Source: Solen grandis
Lineage: Eukaryota > Mollusca > Bivalvia > Adapedonta > Solenidae
Assembly: GCA_021229015.1 (NCBI GenBank)
Contig: CM037777.1
Location: 54,823,089-54,887,088, forward strand
Direction: 5' to 3'
DNA: 64,000 bases
The position numbers and the translations under genes were made by a program. This document shows, one piece after another, positions 44,616-57,059 of the stretch (position 1 is its first letter; every line of letters starts with the position of its first letter). The notes under the pieces are model-generated. The model did not search any database. It saw only the letters and a list, made by a program, of their open reading frames with translations, and was not told the origin of the DNA.

Positions 44616-46361
44616 TCTGCCTTAGTGTACAGAGTCTGATTGACCAGTGTGTCCTTCGCTAGTCTTCTCTTTTTCCTTATCTATTGCTATTATAAGCTTC
44701 ATGTCTGTAAAAGTGTCAGTCACATCACCACTCTGGTATAAATAGTAAACTGATAACAAAAAGAAGACTCATCTCATTACAGATATTATTATGGGTGAAC
44801 ACAGTTTTTATACCGTTGATCATTTAATGGAAGTCATTTATCCTAACCCAATGATCCTGATTGAACAAGCACTGGATACAATTAGCATCTGCATGCAGTT
44901 GGCATCTTTTCCTCTTTAATCTGTCTTTAAAGGATTTCTTCAATGAAACACAAGAATGCTAACTATATATCGAGCATATGGAAGACTGACACAAAATTGC
45001 AACAGTTGATAAGGATGGAGAAACTTTATATCAAATACGTATTGTGACCAAGCTTGGCAATGATTTCTCAGATTTTGCTCAAGAGCAAACAATAGCAAAT
45101 TTTGCAACTTTTCGTTATTCAAGGGCAGTAACTCTGGAGTGTCTGGAACTTTTTGGCTTGTTATAGAACATGTATAAGATATTGTGCTAATACACATTGT
45201 GACCAAGTTCTATAAATATTGGATGATATTTGTCAGAGTTAAAGAGCAGCTAGTCGACCTACGTGACTGTCTTCATGGTTCATCCTTGAATCCATTATAT
45301 GTACCATTATTTGACAGGTGTATAGATGTGCGGTCTCAATCAAAGGATCTACAGGTGACGTAACTTAACATTTTACTGATAGCGTCACTAAAGTCAGTTT
45401 CAAATGGATAAATGTAAAACATAAAGTTATACTACATCTTCCACTGACTTTAAACAAAGACTAGGACAGGGAAATTAATTTGAAAGTATTACATCATTGT
45501 AACAATTTACTTAATTATCACCCAAACTATCATTTCATTAAGGAATGCTTAATGCAAACATTTTCAACATCATTATAGTAATAGTACTGCAACTAGGGAC
45601 CATAGCAGGACTAATAAATTTTTTGTATGCATAGACAGAAATGTCATAAATTAATAAGCGTAGAAAAATTATGAATCAGTCAATAGAAAAGGCTGGCTCT
45701 ACAGCCAAGTCCTCATAGCCTTCTTGCAGTCGGGTCAATTTTGCAGAACACGAAATATCCATTAGCGAGTGGCCATACAGTTGAATATTTAGCAATTGGA
45801 GCCATCAGCCTTTCGTGAATTGAATGATGATAAATGTCTGACTGTCATTTTAAAACAAGCTGGCAGATAGTGTTACATAGATTGTGAAACACTCTTGCCA
45901 TGTTGTTACACACTGTCTGGCAGACACTTGAGGATTAATATTCATTACAGATGCATTCGAGCAATCTTGAATAATTGCACAAGTCAAACAGGCAATTCAA
46001 TGAAATGGCACCTCAGCTTGGCACTGTGCATTCAAGATCACTCAAATAAAGCATATATAGCTAGAAGTATCAAGAAGTATTACTGAAGCACTACAGGACA
46101 AGGTAATTTTTAAAATTCTAAATCGAAAAGGGGCTATAACTGTGTTAAAATTTAATGGATTTTGAAAAAAGTTGAACTTGGCCTTCATGTTATGAAGATG
46201 ATAAAACATTTAGTGTACCAAAACTTATCTGAATCCATTGTGCATATGATGAGATACTGTTATGGCTCGGACAAGGTGTTTTTGCCTAGGGAGCAAAACT
46301 GTGTCAAAATCTTTCTTTTTTCTTTTTTTTTATGAACTATGCCTACAATTTATGCAACAAA
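44616..46361 (-). other. Intron 1 stretch, unassigned
   Basis: No exon, RNA or clear repeat was recognised. Confidence 0.4.
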
Positions 46362-47092
46362 ACAAGAGCGCCCTTGAGACCCTGGATCACCCACCTGAGT
46401 ATAAGGTTACCAAAGGAACATCTGTACTAAAACTTTTTGAAATCTGGCCAGTAGTTTTAAAGGAGATGATTTTCATTTTTTTTCTTTCCATTGCCATAGA
46501 AACCAGAGTTCTATATGGAATCACATTTATTTTAGGAACTTTTGTGATGGTTCACCAAAGGATCATCCCTGCCAAGTTAAATCAAATTCTCTCCGGGGGG
46601 CTTTCAGAGGAGAGGTCGTTTAAAGTTATTACTATATACATTTAAGGCAAATTAGCCTCACCACTGGCGGCCATGTTTTTTTATGGATCGGAATAATTTT
46701 AGCAATCTTCGCAGAGAGTTACCCAAGGAACATCTGTATTAAAACATTTGGAAATCTGGCCAGTAGTTTTGAAGGAGATGATTTTTAAAGTTTTCATAGT
46801 TTTTTTTCTTTCCGTTGCCATGGCAACCAGTTCTACATGGATCAAGTTTATTTTAGCAACTTTGTGAAGGTTCACCCAAGGATCATCCCTGCCAGGTTTA
46901 ATCAAATTCAGTCGAGCGGTTCCATAAGAGATGAGATGTTTAAAGCAAATTGCTGCGAAGATTGCTAAAATTATTCCAATCTGTAAAAAAACATTGCCGC
47001 CAGGGGCGGGGCTAATTAGCCTTAAATGTATATAGAAAATTTTAAATATCATCTCCTCTGAAAATAACATTGTGCTCAGGTGAGCTAATAAA
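46362..47092 (+). mobile_element. Tandem-core element (pearl/Helentron-like), copy 4, with an internal inversion
   Basis: Starts acaagagcgcccttgagac and ends gtgctcaggtgagctaa. The core units are of the copy 3 type (gatcatccctgccaagtt, tctggccagtagtttt). The segment 46953-47062 is an inverted copy of 46610-46718, and only the right half of the terminal hairpin remains. Confidence 0.75.
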
Positions 47093-47363
47093 AATCCATG
47101 GTTTCATCTCTCTCAAGTTTCAGTAAATGAATATTCATAAAGTCATAAATTCATACATGAATATATCAATGACACATATAAACTTTTGTGAATACAAAAA
47201 CACATAGCAAAAAAAAAAAAAATATTTCCTAGTCACCGAAACCCACTTATATCATAAACAGTTGAAAAGCATGCAAATTTGACTAACCAGTTGTTCAAGG
47301 ATTTACAACCTGTGGTTCATTTCTCTTTTTCAAGAAGAAATGTTTGTACTATTTCCACTACGT

Positions 47364-47605
47364 TTAACCCTTTCCCTCATATAGACTCATTTTGATGCAC
47401 TCAATAGGTACCACATAAAGCCTGATCTGCGGAAAGCCAAACTCAAACCTTACCAAATTTAATTGTAAAATCCTCATTACCAGACCACTGAGGGGCAGCG
47501 AACAGCATAAAACCTGATCAGCCTGCGAGTTACTCGCAGGCTGATCTGGTTTTATGCTATTCGCATAGGTCTTTTCATGGTGTCCTCTATGAGGGAAAGG
47601 GTTAA
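47364..47605 (-). mobile_element. TTAA-bounded MITE, copy F
   Basis: Full-length, reverse orientation, central palindrome intact. Confidence 0.92.
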
Positions 47606-50460
47606 AAGTCTTCTGTCATTAATTTCAAGCACTTTAAGATCTAAAGACCTATACAGACAACACACAGAAACCTACAATCAAAATACACAAGCAACACCTG
47701 AACAAGAACAATGACATAAATAAGACCTATGTTACTGAAGAGTCAGTAAACACCACTGCATAATGCTTTGAAACAGAATAAGGACTATAATTCTTACAAA
47801 ATCCATCACACAGTTATCTGCACTTGGCTGCAGATTGGTAATATCGAAATAAATCATTCTTCAAAGTGAGAAGGTATATTATCAACAAACTTACCAAACG
47901 TCATGTAATGTCAGTGACATGACATATGTGTGATCCCTTTATCATAGCCCTAACTTCACTATATGAAGTGGAAGGTATAATCAACATGATGCCAAAACGC
48001 CCCAAAATGAATATGCATATCGGTTTAACCAGCAAAACGCTGTACAAACCTCCGACAAACAAATGCATGTGAATTTTTACGTTCAACAACCTCCAACAAA
48101 CATTAGGGGCGTAGGTATACCCGTTTTGGCATCCAGTTAAGTACATGGTCAGTCCTGCAATATGACAAGCAATGTTCCTTGTATCAGAGCAGTCACAGAA
48201 CTAGCACTGTTGCAGTCATCAGATGTCTAACACAACTCAACAAATTCTCTATTGATCCTGGAATGTGTTGTCAGTTTTCACTGATGGCTTGCCACCCTCT
48301 CATCAAATCCCTGTCTATCTAATTAAAAGCCAGCAAGCTTACGGATTAATTTTCAGATATTTGCAAGTCTGGAGAGTTAAAGCCTACTTTCCGACAGCTA
48401 ATGTGCAAGGACTTGGCTAAAAGGATGAATAATGTCAACAGAATTCTTCCAGCCAGGATAAGCATATCGCCAAACTTCTCAACAAGGACCTCAAAATAAT
48501 TAAATTTTCAAAGAACATTTCCAACATTCCTGAAAGACAAATTACCCTCTGAATGTTGTCTTTGGTTTTTACAAATTAGAAAACTGAGTCATAAGCTTCT
48601 CACTGCTTTCTTCAGTTAAACTTCAGTTTAAGATTTCTCTCCAGGAACTTTATTTCAATATACATTTAGTCGTCAAAATGTTTAATTTCAATTTGTGTTG
48701 GTTTCTTGAGGGTTTGTCTACAGGAGACAGATATAGTGCTGCTCTTAAATCTCTGTGTGATCCCTATAATAGCTATGGAGAAAATGGAATTGATAAAAAT
48801 GAAATTTACCTTAATACATGCATAAAAAATCAAGTTATTATGGGTGATTTGGGAGGGATTCTGCAGAGCCCTAAGAGAACTGGAAGAAGGTACAATCTCG
48901 ATTAAACTTCACCTTACTGGTAATTCTTGTTTAATTTTATCAAGTATTTCCTGGAACTACCCTCATAATGCTGAGTGCAAAGTCAAGGAGATGTAACAAT
49001 AAGGCCAAGACATGCAGCATACACCCAGAGCTTTCTCCCCACTTTCTACTTTCTAATCAGATGCCATTCATAAACATCATTCCCTCTAAAATCTTACTAA
49101 AATCAATGCACAAATTTACTGTATACCCCAGGATTTTCCCAAAACCAAGGAAATGGCATTTTCCCCAAAATTATAAGATAAATTAAGGGCCCTTCTCTAC
49201 CATATATTCATATGCCGCTGTAAGACTGCCTTTTAAACTGTCAAGTAACAGTTTTACTTTGCCAGGTATCATATCATATCATAAAACACAATTAGAAATA
49301 TCACTGATGGTGATTATAAATACCCCACATTGTACCAGACAGAATATGAAGCATTATAGATGGGACAATTTTTTTTTTGGCAAACCCCTAGCCCACGGGG
49401 GCTGAGTGAGTGTTTAAGTCAGCGACTTTACCCTCTCGGCCACGGAGACCCCTATTGATAAAGAAACAGTCACAAAGCCCTCAAAACAGTAATATTATGT
49501 GTGGGTAAGGTATCTGATACCTAAAACGCTATTTCTAAAATTTTCAGAAACTGATGTCTGTCAGTAATGGATAATATATGATATACAAAGATTTTATTTC
49601 TTTTTTTAACTTCAGATATGAAAGAATATTTGACTAGAAGTCTGTCATATATTCAGCCATTCATTGATTCATATATTGATATTTTCTTTAGTACTAAACA
49701 AATAAAAGAAAATCAAAGGATGAGTTCTAAAGTATAATGGTTTGAGTAAATTTGATTATAACCCACTTGGTTATGTTCAACATGTTAGGAAAGTGTTTCT
49801 CCCATCATCTTCTGAATGCAGCAAGAGCAGTTCGAATTCTGTAAAACATTTTTGGATATGAATGGGGCCCTTTCCCATATTTGGAAGGAACTTGGTTCAT
49901 ACAAAACTATCAATTCTAAATAAACACCTTTTTAGGCTCCTGGAAACAGATTTTGGGCTAAAATTATAAGGCTAATTCATACTCAATGTCATAAAAAAAA
50001 CCAAAAAACCTGGGGATTTGTTGCAATGCAGTCAAGCCTCAAAACATAGGCATTCAATACAATGGCAAACTCAGGTTCCAGCACTTAAAGTCATGTGATG
50101 GATTTATTTATCTCATTATAACAGCAAAATTGGCTACTGATATCAGCTGCAATTTTCGATACATCAGCAAATTAGAGATTACAAACACGGCTGGTATATC
50201 AAGTTACTATAGCAACTGTTTCTTTATTTGTGTGTTGTTACCACAGCTTTGCACCAAGCCCACAAAACATTTTGGGGTTCTGTATCTACAAAACTAAACA
50301 GTTCAAGCTCTATCAATGTATAGTATCAGACTGAATAAAACATGTAACTCACCAGTCTTGTACTTTTGCCATTTAATGTTTAAATAATTAAGTGCTGGGC
50401 TGCATAAAAAATCTTACAAAAATTGCTGGTTTATACATGGCAAATAAATACTCCATGGTC
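47606..50460 (-). other. Intron 1 stretch, mostly unassigned
   Basis: Holds the segment 47990-48125 similar to 35755-35895. An 18-bp string (gagacagatatagtgctg) near 48725 is shared with the SINE insertion at 9091-9200. No exon is supported. Confidence 0.4.
49375..49460 (-). mobile_element. tRNA-like SINE head (Leu/Ser-type)
   Basis: The minus strand reads ggggtctccgtggccgagag and ggtaaagtcgctgact, the familiar mollusc SINE head derived from a long-variable-arm tRNA, ending near tgggctaggggtttg. Confidence 0.6.
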
Positions 50461-50648
50461 CAGGGTTACAGATAAGGATTTGTGACAATTGGGTATTTAC
50501 TCCTCACTTATTCAATCAATTGGGTATTCGGAATTTTCAATTGAGTATCACAAGAACGGTTACTCTATCAATCTGAAATGAATTGCTTTTTTACGCAAAT
50601 TCTTATCAACAAACTAGATCTATATACATGCTACATCAAGTTACTTAC

Positions 50649-50842
50649 TGTTTACAGACTTGCGATAAAAGATCGTCAATAATGCCGTCTACGATCTCAT
50701 GCGGAGTGTAACATACTTTCTTCAAAAGTTCATCAATGATACCATTGCAAACGATTTCTGGTTCGTTCGGGGGAGGCTTCATGTATTTAGTAATTGTGTT
50801 TTTTTGTTGCTCAACTCGCTTTTTTCGTCCACGCGACGCCAT
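50649..50842 (-). CDS. Uncharacterised five-exon gene, exon 1 (inside a DNA transposon)
   Basis: From the ATG at 50842 (a further in-frame ATG lies 7 codons upstream) the frame reads MASRGRKKRVEQQKNTITKY to SQVCK over 64 codons, and then the donor AAACA|gtaagt, a perfect consensus. The start is basic (RGRKKR, a possible nuclear localisation signal) and KNTITKYM faintly recalls a PCNA-interaction-like box. Two tandem motifs follow: EIVCNGIIDELLKKVC and EIVDGIIDDLLSQVC. The exon ends with two codon bases, in phase with the microexon at 40847. It lies entirely within the 765-bp transposon, so it may be a transposon exon used by the gene or a transposon exon with no link to exons 2-5. The joined model gives 186 residues. 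Confidence 0.55.
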
Positions 50843-50877
50843 GTTTACGCATGTAGCAGACAACTAGACTGGTTTAC

Positions 50878-50890
50878 TATTTAAAACAAA
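50878..50890 (-). promoter_or_regulatory. Possible TATA-like element for exon 1
   Basis: The minus strand reads gttttaaatagt about 40 bp before the ATG, with a loose initiator-like ccagtct between them. It lies within the transposon. Weak, composition-driven evidence. Confidence 0.2.
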
Positions 50891-51231
50891 ACTAGCCGAA
50901 TGGTTTAACTGTATAAAGACCCTATATACTGGGAACTGTAACCGGGTGCCGTGAAGTAGATTTGTGAAAGTCAATAACCAGTCCAGTCTATCCGGTGTCA
51001 CGGTTAAAAAAACAGCCCGGTGTCACAGTAAACAAAGTAAATTACGGCCCCTTGCTTGTCTGTACTATACGCAAAGTATAGTGTAACAAATACGCGGCTG
51101 CTTTTATGTTTTTGCGTAAACCACTTTTCTAATTGATTTTCAGTACGCATTGATTTTAAAATGATTGCTTTTTCACTGAATTTAATTGCGTATTTACGCA
51201 GATACGCACCTTATCTGTAACCCTGATGGTC

Positions 51232-51939
51232 GTATTTTGATTTTTTCATCTTTTTCATTTGATAATAGGACCAGAAACATCAAATTTTAGGGCCATAAAT
51301 AAGCCAATTAAAGATTTCATCTGAAGGAATGTTAGGGACATTATAATTAAGGCTACAACCAGAATTTCATGTCTTGTCATGCAAGGCTGTATGAACCATA
51401 AGGAAAAAAGAACTTCAAAGTGATTGAGTGGGTAGAGACAGAATTAAAAGGTTCCAATTAGGATTTATATTAATAACTGACTTACAGCTGAAATCACTGG
51501 CTAAACTTGCATAAAAACTGTTTGTTTTTCGAAATATTTGAAATTTGAATGTCCAAAAAGGGCAATTAAAATCTGTTGTCTTTCCAAATAATCTGCTGTC
51601 ATATTCATCAATGACAATCCTGTTCCCAATTGCAGTTATCCAAAGGACACAACTTTCCGAACCATTAATCTATACTGTGACAATCTAATATCCTTTACAG
51701 GCATCAAAGTGTAAATGCCAATCAACAAGCTGCTTATTGAAATGCTTAACTTATTACGCTCGATAATCCATTGATTTCTTTCCTTTAATGGATTCTCCCA
51801 CCATATTATACAAGTTCAAAAACACACCTGTAATAAGGTCATCTGCTTCATTAATAGCTGGGCGACAAATCAAACTAATACTAAAACCGATCTACTGACA
51901 CAGAATTGGTTTTAAACATGTACCATAATACAAGAAGTA
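51232..51939. other. Unassigned stretch
   Basis: No gene or repeat recognised. Confidence 0.4.
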
Positions 51940-52727
51940 CTGTAACGCATGGGCACAAGAATGTGTACCCTAGACTACCTTACTGTAACACATTGGTACA
52001 AGAATTGTTGCAATATATAACCTTCCTGTAATGGATGGACACAAGAATGGGTGCCATATATAACCTTACTGTAATGGATGGACACAAGAATGGGTGCCAT
52101 ATATAACCTAACTGTAATGGATGGACACAAGAATGGGTGCCATATATAACCTTACTGTAATGGATGGACACAAGAATGGGTGCCATATATAACCTTACTG
52201 TAATGGATGGACACAAGAATGGGTGCCATATATAACCTTACTGTAATGGATGGTAACAAGAATGGGTGCCATATATAACCTTACTGTAATGGATGGACAC
52301 AAGAATGGGTGCCATATATAACCTTACTGTAATGGATGGACACAAGAATGGGTGCCATATATAACCTTACTGTAATGGATGGACACAAGAATGGGTGCCA
52401 TATATAACCTTACTGTATTGGATGGACACAAGAATGGGTGCCATATATAACCTTACTGTAATGGATGGACACAAGAATTGGTGCCATATATAACCTTACT
52501 GTAATGGATGGACACAAGAATGGGTGCCATATATAACCTAACTGTAATGGATGGACACAAGAATGGGTGCCATATATAACCTTACTGTAATGGATGGACA
52601 CAAGAATGGGTGCCATATATAACCTTACTGTAATGGATGGACACAAGAATGGGTGCCATATATAACCTTACTGTAATGGATGGACACAAGAATGGGTGCC
52701 ATATATAACCTTACTGTAATGGATGGA
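51940..52727. repeat. 43-bp satellite, array 1 (about 18 units)
   Basis: Unit ccttactgtaatggatggac, acaagaatgggtgccatata, taa (43 bp). The leftmost two or three units are diverged and the rest nearly identical. Because 43 is not a multiple of three and the minus strand has no stop in any frame, it yields spurious frames that cycle every 129 bp. Confidence 0.96.
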
Positions 52728-52728
52728 C

Positions 52729-52850
52729 TCTATCGTTCATATCGCATCGTATCGTAACGTATATATTACTCGATCGCATCGTAACGTATGGAATCGTATT
52801 ATATCGGTAATCGTATATCGTAAATCGCATAACGTATATCGTATTGAACC
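52729..52850. repeat. TATCG-rich degenerate repeat, left block
   Basis: Loose iterations of atcgcatcgtatcgtaacgt and atcgtatatcg. The string atcgcataacgtatatcg is shared with the right block at 55968-56125. Confidence 0.85.
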
Positions 52851-55800
52851 ACCCAGTGGTTTTGGCAGTTTAATTGGGACACCATCGATATTCAAAAATA
52901 ATTTTTAAATTTAATATTTGTTAAGTTTATTAATGGTGGATCATTAAATCACATTATGCAGTACATTTTTTTCATATTTTACCAATTGCAATAGTTATAT
53001 TTCTTTTACTTTATTATTTTATACATGTGTTATGGCCTACGTGACTTTCAGGAGCAGTCGCCATGCAATGTTATATAATTTGATGCACGTGTGAAAAATA
53101 CTATATCAGAGACGTAAATACCTTTAATATAGCTTCGTGACTATATCAGTATTAAAGTGGAATAATTTTAAAATATGTGTAATCGATATGTTTAAACAAT
53201 GTTTGCTTTATTAACCTGTCTAAAAACTAACAAATTAAAACTTACCTACTTATGCAAGATCGTCCGAAATGTTGCTTTCGTGTAATTGTTTATTTCCCGG
53301 GACATTTTTTACTGCTGTATTTACTCGAATGCCCATTTTTCTTTATTATTTAATGAATTCGTGAACAAAAGATAATTGTAATTTACGAATATAGCTTATT
53401 TATTTAATTATTTCCTATTTTATTTAGGTTTTTTTACTGCTGTATTTTTTTCATCAGTACGGAGATAATCAAAATTCAGGTAGGTGGAGACTGAAAATCC
53501 AAACCGGAGCATTTTTTCCGATGATCTCGTAAATCCTAATACGTATATGATGTGTACAAGATGCATCGGTATTGCTTTGAGAACACGGAACTCTAAGTAC
53601 TAGTTCTACACAGGAACATGTTTACAGTATATCGGTGCTATACCTCGGACACGAATATTTCGAAGAGCATTTTTTTTTTTTGCGAAATTAGCATGGGTAT
53701 CACACCCGAACTTAGTTGTATCTAACAACTGTCTCTTTCATATGGAAAAAAAAACAATGATAAAACGGAACCACATTTTCGTGATATGCTTCACTGCTAT
53801 GTCTTAATAATTAATATGATAAACCAGGAATTATTGCAAGCCATAACAACAGAAAAATAAACATAAAACCTACATGGGAATGGAAGATTTGTTATAAAAT
53901 AACTGATGTATTTTATTCCGTGATAACACAGAGTTAACTGACATGATAATAGTTAAAAGAAATTGATCTTGTTTCCATATTACTACAGTTCGCTAAAGAT
54001 CTCATTTCCATATTATTACAGTTATATAAAATAGAGATATAATAGGTTAGAACATTTTCTTGCATATCCCTAATCTTTTTATGTATAATTAAGTGAAAAA
54101 AGTGTGATTCGCAATACCGGAGGCGTGCCATAAGTTCTTATCAGCAGGCACAGCATGTGTTTATTTTGACCGGATATGTCACCTTTATGTCTCGCCGCTG
54201 CCGGTATACCACCCCCAGAGGAGAAGACTTTTGACATGTACACAGAGTAAATGTTATTTCCGGTACTAACAGATTACAATTTTTAGCAATAATTTGAAAT
54301 TCTATTTTAAACACACCAATATTCATAGAATAATAATAATAATAAAACTGTTTCCAATCTGATGTATGAGGCACAGAATATATTTCGAAGAGAGAAAAAA
54401 AAATCTTAAATGTACACGATGATGATGATGATGATGATGATAATGATGATACATGTATCAAAAATACATTTGTAAGGGGAGTGTGCGGACACACACGTGT
54501 GTGACTTATGGACTTATTTTTATATCACAAATGAGCGAATCATAGGGTATTCTTTAAAATATTTTGATTGTTAAAACGGCGAGTAAAATACACAGATTTT
54601 AAATGGACTTTTTTTTTAATTTGTTCTTCCGATTGAAACCAATTGTGTCTACAAATCAAAATCTCTGCAAATCAACATGTGTCTCGAAACCACATGCATG
54701 ATAACATTAATGACCAAAATATAGCTCAAAATATAGGATGAGAGAGAGAGAGAGAGAGAGAGAGATGAATGCATATTTATGCGGAAGACACAGTGAATTA
54801 GTGCGGGGATGATACATATGCACACAATATAAATGCTACATCATAAATATTTAATGAAATATTAAAAAACATTACATTTAAACAATTTTGCAATAATACT
54901 TGGTCAAAACCATGGATACCATTACAAAATATTGAAAGCCCAACGCATGCTGATATTTCCCTACTTAATAAGAGACAATTAGTTATATATCCTTTACATG
55001 TAGCAATGCAAGTGTTAGACAATCTGGAAACATGTCTGGAAAGGTGTGAAATAACTTTATACAGTAGGTGAACTGGGTGTAGTCAAAATGAGATATAACC
55101 GATTTGGCAACTATTTTATTCTTGTACTCGATTTACGAAACAAATCATATTAAACTGTATACGCATGGCGGCGTATGACATTTCTCACGAATACCCGGTT
55201 AAACGGCGGCCTCTTCACGCATGGCATCTTTTCGACAAAGATAGCTTTTCGACCCATGTTAATGTACATGTATTTAATTGTTTAATTACCAAGGTCAATT
55301 TCCAACAACAATTCTTCGGGCTTAGGGCTTTTTAAAACAATAGCGGATTTTCCGAGCTTCTGGTTAAAGTATATGAAAACATATTTATATTAAATCTATA
55401 CCTATGACAGTTACCTACTTGTAATATATACGAATATTCTAATAAGAAAATAGATACGGTGCTATTCTCCCACACTCACTCGCGTTCTTTTGATATTTGA
55501 TACATCCAATAAATTATATATACATTTATGTTTGATGGGTTAAATGCAAAGTTTGAAAAATGCCCGAAGATATTGTTTTAATTAGCACAAATGACAGTGT
55601 ACTAGATATTAGATGATTACTGGTATCATTTGTTTTTTTTAATGTGATTAATATCAAAACACATAATAACAAAGCATACTTCATACATTTTTTATGAGTC
55701 CTCATTAGGAAAAAAATCAGTTTTTCATTACACGTGCTTAGGTTGTTATTGACGGAGACAACAGAGTCCGTAACATTTCTAGAGGAACCGCAATTTAGTT

Positions 55801-55967
55801 TGTCCCCATTTCCTGTTTCCCGTTTTGTTTATTTCCGCTGTTTATTTCAGATGAAAACACGGCTTGTGATAAATATTGTTAAAAGCTTAGTTGATATTTC
55901 ATATTTTTGAACTTATTGTAAAATCTAGTTGTATACAGTTGTAAAAAATACCATTTATACCGTGCTT
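52851..55967. other. Unique AT-rich segment between the two satellite arrays
   Basis: No coding region is supported. It contains short (GAT)n (54416-54440) and (GA)n (about 54738-54764) microsatellites. Confidence 0.5.
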
Positions 55968-56125
55968 ATCCTGTATCGTATATCGCATAACGTATATCGC
56001 AGATCGTATGGTATCAGACAAAGAACGCATCGCATCGCATGGTAACGAATCGTAAAGGTAAATCAGACCTGCTACCGCACATCGCATATCGCAGATCGTA
56101 TATCGCATATCGTCCGTATTTCTAT
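55968..56125. repeat. TATCG-rich degenerate repeat, right block
   Basis: Iterations of atcgcatatcgcagatcgta, same type and orientation as the left block. Confidence 0.85.
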
Positions 56126-56170
56126 CGTATTCCAATCGTATTTTTTGACAACTGATACGTTAGCACCACT

Positions 56171-56738
56171 GTATAACCTTACTGTATTGGATGGACACAA
56201 GAATGGGTGCCATATTATAACCTTACTGTAATGGATGGACACAAAATGGGTGCCATATATAACCTTACTGTAATGGATGGACACAAGAATTGGTGCCATA
56301 TATAACCTTACCGTAATGGATGGACACAAGAATGGGTGCCATATATAACCTTACTGTAATGGATGGGCCCAAAAATGGGTGCCATATATAACCTTACTGT
56401 ATTGGATGGACACAAGAATGGGTGCCATATATAACCTTACTGTAATGGATGGGCCCAAAAATGGGTGCCATATATAACCTTACTGTAATGGATGGACACA
56501 AGAATGGGTACCATATATAACCATACTGTAATGGATGGGCCAAAAAATGGGTGCCATATATAACCTTACTGTAATGGATGGTAAGGATGGACCAAGAATG
56601 GGTGCCATATATAACCTACTGTAATGGATGGGCCAAAAATGGGTGCCATATATAACCTTACTGTAATGGATGGCCAAAAATGGGTGCCATATATAACCTT
56701 ACTGTAATGGATGGACACAAAATGGGTCCAAAAAAGTA
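56171..56738. repeat. 43-bp satellite, array 2 (about 13 units, cut by a gap)
   Basis: Same unit as array 1 in the same orientation, with more indels and a gggccca variant. It runs into the N gap, so its length is unknown. Confidence 0.95.
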
Positions 56739-56838
56739 NNNNNNNNNNNNNNNNNNNNNNNNNNNNNNNNNNNNNNNNNNNNNNNNNNNNNNNNNNNNNN
56801 NNNNNNNNNNNNNNNNNNNNNNNNNNNNNNNNNNNNNN
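56739..56838. other. Assembly gap (100 N)
   Basis: Exactly 100 undetermined bases at the end of a satellite array, a typical assembly break. Confidence 0.99.
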
Positions 56839-57059
56839 CGCGTCTCTCTGTTTGATCTGTAATTGTAGCAAAAGGGTTTAGATAAATATTTAAGGTAAGG
56901 GGCAAATACCTTTTCAACATTTGTGATTTTTATATAATCATAGAAATGTTTCCCTCTTGTGAAACTAATTAATATATTATTATTTTTTAGCTCCAGACAC
57001 TATGGATCATACATCGAACGACTTACTGATGTACACTGTTGACTAAAATAACATGACTA

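Larger units (their letters stand above)
50461..51225. mobile_element. DNA transposon (765 bp) carrying a first-exon-like open frame
   Basis: Exact 17-bp inverted termini (cagggttacagataagg) and a 6-bp target-site duplication, atggtc, at 50455-50460 and 51226-51231. Superfamily not assigned: the CAGGG start recalls hAT, but a 6-bp duplication does not fit the usual 8 bp. It contains the minus-strand open frame 50842-50649 with a good donor, so it may be a shortened autonomous element, or an element that captured a host exon. Confidence 0.85.

Noticed and set aside
51980..52646. Two long minus-strand open frames with repeats of the type MAPILVSIHYSKVIYG
   Set aside because: Entirely satellite; the frame is open only because the 43-bp unit lacks stops. 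No start context or splice sites.
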